Positions 23,620 through 35,338 of a DNA stretch of 64,000 bases are shown here, one piece after another. The stretch lies in NCBI GenBank assembly GCA_047967505.1, contig CM106540.1; one strand, given 5' to 3'. Under the pieces are notes generated by a model, which made no database searches, was not told where the DNA came from, and saw nothing but the letters and a program-made list of their open reading frames with translations. The translations under genes and the position numbers were made by a program. This stretch comes from Dipteris shenzhenensis (taxonomy: Eukaryota > Polypodiophyta > Polypodiopsida > Gleicheniales). Within the stretch, counting starts at the first letter, position 1. The number at the start of each line of letters is the position of its first letter.

Positions 23620-25384
23620 ACAAATTTGCAGACTTAGTAGAGAGATAGAGAGAGAGAGAGAAATGAGGAACCTTGACCTACATAGCAATGAAGGAAAAAA
23701 AAAGTGCTTACGATATCCACATGAAACTCAATTACCTATAGGAGTCAAATTGTACAATCATAATGCTCTATAATATGATTGAATTGGGTACACAATGCAA
23801 CAACAAGTTAGCTATGGGGACAACATTGACAACTACCAAGAAGTACATAGCGGTCTTTCAAGAAAACATGTTGAAGTTATAAAATAATGAGCTTCGATAC
23901 TCCTTTTTCCTTTAAAACCCTAGTCTTTCCTAGTACAACACCTTCAATTCAAAATGACGAAGGCTAATGATGCAATATTTTTTAGAAAAAGACAGCATCA
24001 TATAATGATGCAAATTTTTGAATTTTAAAAAGGTATCTCTACTCAAACTTGGTCAAGTAGCTTTTTGTCTTCAGCAGGTTGTTGTTGATGCACTCAAGGT
24101 ATTATGTTTCTCATGCTATGCATGATGTAATTTTGCCATGAGCATTAGCGGCATCAGTACAAGCATCACAAAATGATGCCCCTAGTGACTAATAACACTT
24201 CTATTATAGGCCTAAGACCTAGAAGTGACATATCATTTATTTCACTTATGACAAGTCCTTATCTCCCTCACATATGTGATCTTTAGGTTCATTTTCTTGA
24301 TCTAGTAGATCTCAACTTGCCTTCCTCTTCCTAATTTCTTGACGTCTTTTCATCCCATCTCTTTTTTCCTTGCCCTCTTGCCAATAATGATTCCCATTCT
24401 TAAGATTTAAAATTTTAAATGTTACTATTCACATCAAAATGGGAATCATTATTAGCAATGGTCTATATTAGTGTCCTTAATTTGACTTCACATACTTATT
24501 TTTTGAATGATCTTGCACCCTAGTCATATAGGATGCATGTAAATAGACATTAGTGCACGTAATCCCTAGTAGCAAACAAGCAATTTGATAGGTTTCCTCT
24601 TGCTTTCTACTCAAGTTCAAAAAATGGTATTCAAGCTTGGAATGTGTGAGTTTTAGGGATTTTTAGGGCTTTGTGTGGAATGGGGTAGTTGCACTAGAAC
24701 ATATGTGCATGTGAATGCACTCACATTTGCTAGTTTGGATGACTATGGTGACTTGTTTAGGGAAAATGACTCAAGTAAAATGCCTACTATTCAAACTCTA
24801 GATTATGCTTTACATGAGGATTTTGGTAGATTGCGTCATTCCTAGTGCTTGTGGTGGTTGCATAATTGCAGGCCTTCCAATATAGATGATTTATAGCCCC
24901 CTAGTTTAGCTTGTTAGGCTCAAGATTCCAAATGAATAAAGTCTAAAAGGCTAGTAATCAAGCTCAAGATCTACCCCATTGAGCTTTTATTATGTGCATT
25001 CATTCACATTTTCTTTGCATCATGTTAGAACATATGCATATAGTAATTTCAAGGTAGGTGCAATTTTAGATCAAGAACTACCCCCTTGAGTTATTATTAT
25101 GTGCATTCATTTGGATTGAATGTAGGTGGAATTTCAAATCAAGAACTTAAACAAGAGAGATGGGAGAGACCTTGACTCAAGTTCGAAAGTCCATGATTCG
25201 AGTTCTAATATTTGGGGACTTTTTGCACCAATGCTTGTGCAACCATGTGCACATGCAATACTTGTGTGTATGTGCATGCTTTGATTGGCACATTTGTAGA
25301 TAACATTCTTAAAATGTTGACTCAAGTTATTCACAAGATCAAGCAGGTGAACTTGAGCTCCTCGTGAGCTATTTTATCATGTTG
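23620..25384. other. AT-rich intergenic DNA
   Basis: No gene seen. A diverged direct repeat shares TTATTATGTGCATTCATT at about 24987-25004 and 25094-25111, each preceded by TCAAGA-CTACCCC. Confidence 0.5.
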
Positions 25385-25500
25385 CCCAATATATAGATGT
25401 GTGTGTGTGTACCTCGTGTGTACATATATTATATATGTATATATCTATATTATATATGTGTATATATATTATATATGTATATATATATTATATATGTATG

Positions 25501-25558
<58 letters not shown>

Positions 25559-25560
25559 AT
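25385..25560. repeat. Compound microsatellite (TATATG)n and (TG)n
   Basis: A run of TATATATTATATATGTATA variants at about 25420-25520 passes directly into about 18 TG units at 25518-25555. The open frames here are translations of the repeat. Confidence 0.95.
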
Positions 25561-25669
25561 TTATTAGGGCCTAATTTACCTTAAGCTTTTGGTGTTTTAA
25601 ATTTCTATCCATGAAATTTAGAAAATTGTACCCACGTACATTTTTCTGAATGTGCCATGCTTAATTAAG

Positions 25670-25765
25670 GATTCTTATGAGTTAACTTCCAATGCAATTA
25701 CAAATCAATGAGTTAACTTCAAATGCAATTAAAAATTCTTATGATTTAACTTCAAATGCAATCAG
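25670..25765. repeat. Short tandem repeat, three units
   Basis: The word TTAACTTC-AATGCAAT occurs three times within about 90 bp (near 25682, 25714 and 25747), each with a short AT-rich spacer. Confidence 0.8.
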
Positions 25766-28500
25766 TGAACCTCACACCATTATTAGAATATAATATTAGG
25801 TCCTAACTTGGAGTAAAACTAGAGTTGGAACATCATTAGTGAAGCTTTTATGTTATTGTAAAATATGAACATTTTATCAAGATATCTCATTTTTTGATAG
25901 TTTTATTTACAACACTTTTAATTTGGAAAATACTTTCTATAAACTTTTGTAATTCTGGACCAAATGCACTTGGTCTCAAGGAGTGGCCATGTAGGACGTG
26001 AACACAAACATACATGCTTTGCACGTTTTCAAATCCTCTACCATTAAAGCAGGGATATGTAACTGTACTATTCCAAATTAAATTTTTGTAATCTTATATT
26101 TTTTAGTGGCTTTATTGGTCTCATATGGATAAAAGGATTTATGCCTTGGAATTCTATATGATTTCAATCTATTTTCTTTTGGAGGAAGAAACCAAGTGAT
26201 TTTCTATATGGTAGGTAGTGAGTCCCACACATCAAATGATGAGGCTAATGCAAATTGTGTGGACTTGTGTAAGGGTAGGTGCATGCGCATGCACACATAT
26301 ATACACATACACATATGCACACACACATCTCTTGAAAAATTTTGTATGATTTTTTAAAATGGCATTCCCTCATTTTAGGATATTTTCATTTTATGTGTAA
26401 TTTTTGTACTAGCTAGATTAATTACTAGTTTTCTCTAGCTATTAATATTTCATTTCCTTATTATAAAGGATGCCCCTTTTAATCAATGCTTATGGGTATA
26501 TCTATTTCTAATTGATAGGGGACAAAAGTTAGTTGAATTATTGGTATCATAATACTTAGTAAATACTTGGGTCTAGTAGATAAGTAGTTCTTTCATTCCA
26601 TATTAATAGGGGAGTTAACTTATTGGTTTATGGTATCATTCCATATTTATAGGGGAGTAAGGTAAGCCAATTAAATCATATCGTAATGCTTGGTAGATAC
26701 ATGGAATTCTTGTATAGTTAAACAATTGATATCATAAGGCTTTTGGTAGATACATGTAACATAGATCTAGAAAATGATGTCTCTTCACGATTTAGCTCTT
26801 TTATCCAAACATAACCAACTTAGTGGGTTGAAATTTGAACACCACATCACTATAAACACTAAACTTACTCTAGTGAACTTCTATTTAAATACTACCTTCT
26901 ATCCTCATGCATCAACAAATGTACAATTGTAGTTGCAACAATACTATTGCTTACAAGACACAAATTTGGAGGTTAACAAAACTACAATAGATGGGGATAT
27001 GACTATGATTGAGATATCCAAACCAAGCAGGCCTACTATATACTAACATTGTCTCATTTCCCTCCTCCCCTGTGCTCCCCCTTTTGTGTCACCTTTTGGC
27101 CTCTATTCATCTCTGCACTTTAACTTCCATTGAGGTGCACTCAAGGAGCTTCAGCCAACACCATGACCCTACTTTCTCCTTCAGGTGCCTTTTCTACTAC
27201 CTTGCCACTACAAGTGAAGGCTTGAGGTGCTACAGCATGCAAAAAGTTGTGTTGATAGCAGTGCATCCTCCTTCCCTTTTTGTGTCGTGTAGGTCCCTTC
27301 TTCCTCCTCTCTTTCTCCTCTCTTCATCCTTTGTCTTGCAGGTCCCCTCTTCCTCCTCTCTTTGTCCTTGCCATGGTTATTTAGATCTCTCTACTTTGTC
27401 ATCAACCTTAATGATGAAACATAGCTAGTGTGTTCCATTGTAACAAACAATATATTTAGGTCCCCTCTTCCTCCTCTCTTCATCCTTGCCATGGTTATTT
27501 AGCTCTCTCTACTTTGTCATCGACCTTAATGATGAAACGTAGTTGGTGTGTTCCATTGTAACAAACTATATGATTGGTTTTCCTATATTCTATAAGGTTG
27601 GTGATGAGTTTTAACAAATAGAGCAATTACTTCTATGCTCCATTATGACAAAAGCATCTCTTTATAATGTTATGAGATGATGCTGCCTCTGAACTTTTAT
27701 AACATGTTGGTGAAACCTCTGTTGCAAAGTGTATGACTTTGTATCATGCATCATTATCGTTAAAAGTTGCAAAGCTTTGCATCATTAGTGCATTTTTTAA
27801 TGATTATTGTAAAATTTGAACATTCTATAAAGATATCTCATTTGTTGATAAATATATTTACAATACTTATTATTTGGAAAATACATTCTAGCATATATTT
27901 GACAATATCTTGTATCAATAAAAACCAAAAACCCATTTGGCGATTGTGGACCACTTTGCACCTAGTCTCCAAGAGTGACCTAATTGGATTTGAGCGTGCG
28001 CATGTGCACACTCACACATACACATATGCACATGTGCATGCATGAGGAGGCTTGATGATCATATTACTTTGATGGCACTCACATTCATGGGATGAATTTG
28101 TTGGTACATGTGGAACCTTTTTACTTCCACAAATCTGATAGAGGTGGGGGAAGACATGGAGTAGACGGTAATGTTCCATCATCAACACATGCAACAACTA
28201 ATGGGATTTCTTTCTATCATGCATCAGCTCAATGATCCCACTACGTGGATGTGGTCATCAAGTGGCATTCGATCCATTGGTGTAATCTCTATTGTCTCTA
28301 TGGTTATTGTATTGTGTCAAAGTTCCTCATATCACAAAGTTTAAGCAACAATGACTTTTTAGGATGGCTATGTTTGCTTATGTTGGTTGCGGTTTGTTGT
28401 CCTTGCTTTTGAAAGGTACAATCAATCATCCATAGGAGCGCCCCAACGATATGGTGTGAAAGATGCATGACAAAACAAATGGGGTGTACCACTTATAAAG
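25766..28500. other. AT-rich intergenic DNA
   Basis: No exon structure was recognised. Alternating purine-pyrimidine stretches with CACACATATGCACA words lie at 26280-26330 and 28000-28045. A tandem duplication at 27341-27576 is listed separately. Confidence 0.5.
27341..27576. repeat. Tandem duplication, 118-bp unit x2
   Basis: Two copies start GGTCCCCTCTTCCTCCTCTC at 27341 and 27459. Both carry CTTGCCATGGTTATTTAG and GTGTTCCATTGTAACAAAC. The copies are nearly identical, so the duplication is recent relative to the surrounding debris. Confidence 0.9.
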
Positions 28501-28807
28501 GAGCCCATACAGGCTAGAGTCATGAAGGCGAATGAGAGAGGTGAGAACTTTCTAGAGTTGTGTGAAGGAGTGTTCCTAGGTTTAGTGTTTGAAGGAAAAA
28601 AATTGGAGGTCACAAAAACGTGCACTTTTTTTGCAAACAAAGTTATAAATTGTGTGAAAGCTCTAATGCGAAATTTACGAAATTCTATTTTTAGACCTTG
28701 GAGGTGAGAGAAAGTTTGAATGTTTGAAAGTGGCGGGAAAAACTCCAACTTGAAAGCTTCATCACCGTCGCCACCGCTGCCGCGGTGATTTGGGCTGGGC
28801 TTCCGTG

Positions 28808-30149
28808 ATGACAATGCAACCCTGCAGAGATTTTGCCCAGCGATCCATTGTCTCTCTCTTCTCCTCTTCTGCAACCGCTTCTGATACCAAGTATGCCCCT
28901 CCTGCTTTTGCTAAGCTCTCCCTTTTTTCCTTTGCTGCTCAGCATATTTGTTCGATTCTGCACGTCTCTTAAACAGGCACAGGGGAGCGTCTTCTTCAGT
29001 GTCTCTCGTTGATTTTTTGGACAAGAAGTTGGGAACACTCGCGACTGCACGAGAGGTGAGTTTCCAGTGTTCTTTTGTTCAAAAATGCTTGTCTGTTGGC
29101 TTTAAGGCCACACCGCTATGTCGTTGTACAATCGAAGCTCTACTTCCCCTTCCTCGATCGGCGTCTTTCTGTCGCATATACACAATCATTCGCGGTATCT
29201 ACCTCATCCGTGCAACTATGTGAACTTGTAATGTGCGGTCAAGGTAGGAGTCTGAAAAGAAGAAGGATTCCCAGCTTGCCTTTTCATTCTTTCATGAGAA
29301 CTCCGAAGAGGATATACTTCAGCCAAACCCCTCTACGAGTGGCAACCGAGTGATTGATGATTTGTTAAGTCAGAGACTTTCCAACAAGAGACATTTCCAC
29401 CAAAAAGACACGTTTGAAAACACTTCACCAGAGCGCGGCGTTTCTAGCGTGAATTCTCAAGATGAACGGGTGTGTATAGAGGAGAACCCAAAGAGGTCAC
29501 TCAAAAAGCTAAAGAGAAGAAAACGCACTCAAGGTACCTTTCAACGGCTAATCCATTTGTGTATGTAGTTACTACTTCCACAAGGCCCCTATGATTTGTC
29601 ACTTGTTTGGCAGGGTCAACTCATGGCAGGAAGCTTGGGTGCAATCCTTCTAGACACTTGCTTGTGCTAGGGGATGATTTGGGAACTCGCTCAAATCCTG
29701 GGCGTAGCAGTTTCCAGAATCCAAAGCTAGGAAACTTCAACCACTGTAAGGAAGCTTGCCCATCCAAAGTTTGTGTTTTAAATCGTTTCCTCTTGGTATT
29801 TCTTTCCATTCGAGGCCACTCAATGGATGCTCGAACATTACTCTCTAATCAACCCCTTTTCAGCTTTAATGAACACAAAACTGACGTAAGTACATTCCTG
29901 TCCGCACAAATGTTTATTTTGCAAAATGCATCTCAAAAAGTAAATCTAATTCCCAACGTTAATAATTCCACACTGTGTTTTCCCGTCTGAGCTGATCTGA
30001 ATTCTCTTTGATACTTTCTATCAGATGCTGATGGAGCAGGATGGTGGGATGAGGACATGGTGGGACTTGACAACGAAGTGGGTTCTACAATTATGTGGGA
30101 AGGGGTTGGGGCCATGAGCCTAGGGCACTCTTTGGGGCCAAGTGTATGA
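28808..30149 (+). CDS. Five-exon host gene, 234 aa, unknown function
   Basis: I assembled this gene by hand from exons 28808-28890, 28977-29055, 29248-29533, 29614-29745 and 30025-30149. All four introns begin GT and end AG, every junction keeps phase, and the 705-bp sum is exactly 235 codons with the stop. Residues 35-47 are SVSLVDFLDKKLG. Residues 136-148 are strongly basic (KRSLKKLKRRKRT), a candidate nuclear-localisation signal. The C-terminus is GWWDEDMVGLDNEVG (from about 199) followed by WEGVGAMSLG. No catalytic domain or membrane segment is visible. From memory, plant-specific proteins end in a similar GWWDxDMxG...EGVG motif, but I cannot name the family with confidence. The ATG at 28808 was chosen because its exon joins in phase to the next. 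The first intron (86 bp) is the least secure part. Confidence 0.65.
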
Positions 30150-31920
30150 TTGTGTGTCCCATGGGAATAGATTTATGAAATTGGGTTCCAGTGGCTTCTC
30201 AAGGATCCTGGTGAATCTAGACTCACATAGAACGCCTATATAGACACGTTAATGTTGGGAAAAATCATCCTTGATTTGTATAAACGCATTATCCAGGGTT
30301 ATTACGCTGACAGTGAACTGCTTCATCAGTGCTTGCATGGGAAATTACTTGTATAAGAAAGTGCTGCAAATGCTTGATTCAGCTAGCAATTTGATTGTGC
30401 TTATTCTCCTTACCTTTCACAAAGTTGCTTACATGAATCTTAAAAAGTTACGCCAATTACTCAAGGATGAAGTGACATTTGGAAAGCACGAAAATGTGAA
30501 GGGCCAGGTGTGCCCAAGATAACCTCTCTACACTTGATATTTTAAATAGTAATTGTATAGGGTAGTTTCAATAGATAAAAGCTGAAAGTTGGAGCTCCAG
30601 AAAAGGACAGCCAGCAAGGGGGAGCTAGGGAGCAGCTTGTAGGTACTTGTGGGGAGATTTAGGGCAGCTTGTAGGAGCTTGGCAGCAGCTTCAGGAAAAA
30701 AAGATAGTCTAGACCAGCCCTTTTTGCACTCATGGATAACCTCCATTGTGGATCTTCTTAATGACAGTCCTTCACAGACTGTCCAGGCTTAGCTAACTAA
30801 GGTCTTACTCCCTATTCTGCCCTTGTGGCTGCCAATTATCCTCCCTACATGGCATACATGCCATAGTGCTGCTGGCTGTGTGCTTGCGGTCCACATGGCA
30901 GCCCACGGCCATCTGCAAATCTGCCCACATGGCAAACACTTGACAGTCCTCATGATCCATCCCTATTACTTGTCTCTCCCGGATGTCCTTCATGGGGGCT
31001 CACATGTGGCAAGATGACCCTCTTTTCTCACTATCTTTCCCTATTGATCTTGGCGTAAGCATGAAATGTCAAATGTGCATTTCAATTGACAGCTAATATC
31101 CAATGTGGGCCTACAGTGTGTTAGACTCTAGTGTTCCCAAGATAAGTTATGGGCAGTTGGAGATGCTCAAGGCAAAGCAAGAGGGGTTCAAAGTTACATG
31201 GATCGCATGAAGAAGTTCTCTTGAGTGTTCCATCATCCATGCCAAGTAGGAGCAGTTTATGTCCTTTGATGAGACTAAGACCGCTCAAGAGCATTAGGGT
31301 GGGGCAACACATGGAAGTCATAATTTATTTGTTTTAATTGCAAAAATAAAACTGCAAGAACGGAATTAATGCCTTGACTCTGCAAGAATTGGAGTGGTAC
31401 GAGCCTTGAAATGAGGCATGGAGGGGTTAGAAATGGCATATGCTGGGTATATGGGACTGATAGGTAGAAGGGTTGAAGGGAGGACCGGGGGGCGGGGGGG
31501 CGTGGGGGATGGGTAATGTACGAGGAAACTAATCTCTTTCTAACTCTTGAATCGAATGGAGATTCTACCCTCTCACATCAGATTCCTCAATCCAAGGTTG
31601 CAAGTACACTTGGTGCACTACTCTTCCACACTATCCTAGGCATCCTCTAGCCCATGGCTATCTTCTGCATGAATGTACATGTCCAGAGCAACTGACCAGC
31701 AGATCTGGGCTGGAAGAGCAGCAAAACAGTGCCACCCTGCCAAGTGGGCAGTCCACAGCAGTAGGAGGCCTTCAAAAGACCCATGGTGGCCAGCAGCAGC
31801 CTTATATAGCCTCACGGTTCCTTATAATGGGACAATATTCCTAAAGCTGTGCCTCCTTTGCCATCCTCATGAGTAGTGTAGTACCAACTTCTTTTATCTA
31901 TTACTTTTAGTCTATCCTCA
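30150..31920. other. Intergenic DNA, no gene recognised
   Basis: Open frames are short and featureless. The 30700-31330 part has the composition of an old LTR or transposon remnant, but no paired repeat or ends were found. A G-rich block is listed separately. Confidence 0.4.
31481..31515 (+). other. G-rich block, potential G-quadruplex
   Basis: Runs of 6, 8, 5 and 3 guanines (GGGGGGCGGGGGGGG, then GTGGGGGATGGG) are separated by loops of one to two bases. This satisfies the usual four-run G-quadruplex pattern. Confidence 0.7.
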
Positions 31921-31924
31921 AGGG

Positions 31925-32641
31925 TAGACCTACTTGCCTTGACCTCTTTGCAATGCGAAGAATAGAGCTAATAGAGAATTAGCTCTTAGCCAAAAGGCTA
32001 ATTCTTCAATTTTGTCAGGGTCCATAAGTCCTCTAACATTGAGAGTCAATAAGGTCATCGTTTTATCTAACATTCTTTTTTAGCCCCTTTTTAGCCCTGG
32101 GGTTGGGGCTGTTTATTGGCACTGTGGCTGCTTTGGATTGTCTTCTCTTAGGTTGAACTATTGTGAATGCCTTGCCTTGACTAGTATCTTCATGAGAAGT
32201 ATAGTAGCCTTTCCTTGATCATCCTCCTCTGACTCTTCCTCACTAGCTTGTGCATCTTCCATTGCATCTTCCCTATTGACATCCTCCTCAAATTCTTTGG
32301 ACCACCACCCAGTCTCTATAACCATGTTATCATCTTGATTGACATTGTCCCTCTTCTCCATACTCTCGTCTTGTTCCTTGAGTGGATCAAAAGAATTATT
32401 ATTGATTGTTTTTGCTTGTCTAATGTCCTTTTCACTACCTCTAGTGGGATTTTGACCAGTGGGTTGGCTTTTAGTAGGAGGGTTTGTGTTTTAGGTACCC
32501 ACTTTTCAGTGGGAGAGGGTTGTTTGGTAGCATTGGCTTTTGGCTCCTTGGCTTTAGATCTCTTTGGAGGACAGTTTTTAACCACATGAGTGGACCCCAT
32601 TCACACAAAAAACAGGAATGAAGGAGATTTTTATAAGTAAG
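31925..32641 (-). pseudogene. LINE relic, ORF1 end and endonuclease start
   Basis: On the minus strand, from 32641, a C-x2-C half-knuckle (HSCFLC) lies in one frame and its partner (THVVKNCPPKRSK) in another, followed by a very acidic tail (VNREDAMEDAQASEEESEED). Near 32060 a new reading starts MTLLTLNVRGLMDPDKIEEL, the usual opening of an L1-clade APE endonuclease, and dies within about 40 codons. The 5' portion of ORF1 continues beyond the copia-2 insertion at 38316-39204. Plant LINE ORF1 proteins end in such a zinc knuckle, so the order agrees. Confidence 0.65.
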
Positions 32642-32910
32642 CATTGGAGAAGTGAAAGGAAAGCATGAAGCTGAACACGAAACAAGAGAATGCTTATGGA
32701 ATGAAGAAGGGTGAGGTCCATATGTAGGCACCTCTACATGAGCCACCAAGCTCCATAATCATCTCCTCAATCAGCTCCTAGAATCTCTCAATCAGCCTCT
32801 GTGGCATCTACCACCACCTGACAGTGCTTATGGGCACCTAACTGTGCTTCTAGCACACACACATAGAACCCAAGGTGTGCTTGGGGCATACACCTTGAGA
32901 TATCCCAACA
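32642..32910 (-). repeat. copia-2 3' LTR
   Basis: This 269-bp copy ends in CCAACA on the plus strand and pairs with 38047-38315. Its first two bases are CA where the partner has TG. Confidence 0.92.
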
Positions 32911-32925
32911 AACCCCTCCTCAAGG
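32911..32925 (-). other. copia-2 polypurine tract
   Basis: The minus strand reads TTGAGGAGGGGTT directly before the TGTTGGG start of the 3' LTR. Confidence 0.75.
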
Positions 32926-33263
32926 GAATGCCTCAGGCTATGTCAAGGATATATCTAGCCACATAGTGTCTCAAGCCATCTAATGGTGGTCAAGGATAAA
33001 TCTATGGCTAGGATCTCATGCTAGCAAGGGTTCCCAAGGGTGTGAAGTCAAACCCCAATGGTTATCTCCCCTGCATGCACATGCACACAATGTTTGTAGG
33101 AGGTACCATGGAGCTAAACACATACACATGGCCTACATCATATGGTGACTAGAGGTGTTTACAAAGAACACAATAGTTTATTCCATTCATTTTGGAGGAC
33201 TATCCAGGCAGAGTACCTTGACTCAAACATAAAAGAGAGATATGGAGCATATGTGGAGCTGGT

Positions 33264-34095
33264 TCAAAAAGTATAATCATCATAGGAGGCCTCAGCTTGT
33301 GGAGGCACATCAACCGAAAGTAAATTGGCGGTTTCTGGTTTTGTAGTTGCTTCCTTCTTGGCCTTACAAAACTTTTCATGGTGATTGTTTTTGCCACAAT
33401 ATTTGCAAGGATTGATCTTGAAGCAATCTTTTGAGAGGTGATTGGTCTTCCCACAATGTTTGCAAGGTGGAAACTTGCCCATTTGAGTTTTTATGGCATA
33501 GGCTGTGTCATTGCCTCTCTGGAGTTCCTTGTGTCTTTCTTCTTCTTGAAGGGTAGTAATAAGACTTCAAGAGTAGGATTAGGAAGATTTTTCAATGTGG
33601 TGACAACATGATCATAATCTTCAGGCATACTTTTGAGCAATACTACCATTGCATCATTTGTAGTGATTGGAGAGTTGATAGAGGCAAGTTGAGTCATGAG
33701 ACTCCGCATGTGATTGACATGGGCAGCCAAGGGAGTGCCATTAGCCGTCTTCAATTCAAAGAAAGCAATCTTAAGTGACAATTTTGAGATGTGAGAGCTA
33801 GCACCAAAAAGAATATCAAGCTTTTGACAAGCTTCAGAAGGAGACTCCATATTAGAATATAGTCATCTCCTAAGCCAAGAGCAATAATGCCATAGGCTTT
33901 CTCCTCTCTAGCAGGATCTCATGTCGGGTGTGTAGGAGCTAAGGATTCTCTAGCATTAGAGGCTGTTGAAGAAGAAGTTGAAGCAAGTTTGACAAGCCCC
34001 CAAAGGTTTTCCCTCATCAATGTAAACTTAATTTTCATCTGCCATGTGTGAAAGCCTTTACCATTAAACTTATCAATATGCAAGAAGGTAGCCAT
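33264..34095 (-). pseudogene. copia-2 gag with two CCHC knuckles, broken
   Basis: Gag opens at the ATG at 34095 with MATFLHIDKFNGKGFHTWQM, a typical copia gag start. A stop follows in about 60 codons. It resumes at 33850 with SEACQKLDILFG...HVNHMRSLMTQLASI, the UBN2 region. After a frameshift near 33490 come two zinc knuckles in tandem (CKHCGKTNHLSKDC and CKYCGKNNHHEKFC). No protease, integrase or RT follows before the LTR 350 bp later. The double knuckle is less usual than the single copia knuckle. Confidence 0.85.
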
Positions 34096-34844
34096 GAGAG
34101 GGTCTAATCCAAAATGTCCAGTGTCTACTCTCTTTCAAGGATAGAAAAAGCTGAAAAGCTTCAAAGTATAAGCATTTGGTGTAGCAAAGATTTGTAACCA
34201 AATTCCATAATAAAAGTCATAGTGGAAATGATACTTCAACTTGCATGCTTCATAGAGGTGGCTAAATGAAAGTATTCCAGGCAAATCTAGGTATAGCAAC
34301 CTAAAAGAAAGTTGTAGCCACAATTGTACTGATGCTATTCAACACTTTAAAATATCAGAAATGCTAAAGTAGCATCTAATGTAGCACCAAATTCACAACA
34401 TTGTCAAAACTATCCAAAACAGAGGCCTAATTTTGGAGGGCTTGTATCTCACTCTTCAAGACACAGAAAAGAGGGCTTTGTAGGTAGAAATAAAGTTGGT
34501 ATACTAGAGAAGAGCCATTGAAGAGAAAAGTCAAAATGCCACGTCACGTCACCATAGCTAAGAGCTTGATTGTCGACTGGTTTTTTCACGTTTGCTCCCT
34601 CCTTGGTGGATCATTTCACTTCAAAGTTGGACAGGGGCTAGCTCATGTTGTTGTGCAAGCGTGGCTCAGAGGAATTTAGAAATGGTTGCTCCAACAAGTC
34701 GTATTGCATGAAATGGCATCAGAAAGAAAGCAGCTGTTGCGCGGGTCTGAGGGCACCATTCCCTAATTGCTCTAACATGGAAGGTTTCCTATATGAAGGG
34801 TCTCTCCAGTTACAAGGACTCTAGAAGAGGTCCCTTGTAGGAGG

Positions 34845-34849
34845 AGAGT
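34845..34849. other. Target-site duplication AGAGT, left copy
   Basis: AGAGT abuts the left end of the gypsy element and is repeated exactly at 37928-37932 beyond its right end. Confidence 0.9.
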
Positions 34850-35324
34850 TATCACAAACCTACTCTATCGTCATCTTTTTCCCTTGGGTTAAATCTCTGC
34901 TCGTCGTCAAAATTATCACGGGCGATGGCTTGCTATATTTCCACCCAGCCTTCTCCCTTGGATAGTTGATTCACACATCTCTTCGTTATTTCATTCATTC
35001 CTATCCATGAGACCCTCAATTCCCTAGATAGTTCTCCTTGCCAAATGTCATCATTATAGCCTCTCCACTTGGTGCACCTTTTTACCCCTCTCTTGGGCAC
35101 ATTAAAATCCACTTGCCCCTTGGCATTATTGCACATTTAGGTGCACCTAGGCCTTAGCACTCAGAATTATCTAGTCAATGCCATTCCGCCCTCACCTAGG
35201 ACCTTGGCAGTTACTTCTCTTGACCATTTTAATCACGCACATTAACTATTACAAAAGTTGGTCATCTAAGAGAAAATGCCCACCGATCTATCCGAGGTCA
35301 TGCTATCTCGGCTAGAGCATAACA
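34850..35324 (-). repeat. Gypsy 3' LTR
   Basis: This 475-bp copy reads TATCACAAAC...GCATAACA on the plus strand. It pairs with 37454-37927 at roughly 99% identity. Confidence 0.95.
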
Positions 35325-35338
35325 TTCCTTCCCTCTTC
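35325..35338 (-). other. Gypsy polypurine tract
   Basis: The minus strand reads GAAGAGGGAAGGAA immediately before the TGTTATGC start of the 3' LTR. The polyprotein stop codon lies just upstream of it. Confidence 0.85.

Noticed and set aside
25399-25584. Open frame rich in Tyr, Ile, Cys and Val
   Set aside because: It is a translation of the TA/TG microsatellite. The same applies to frames at 53731-54120.
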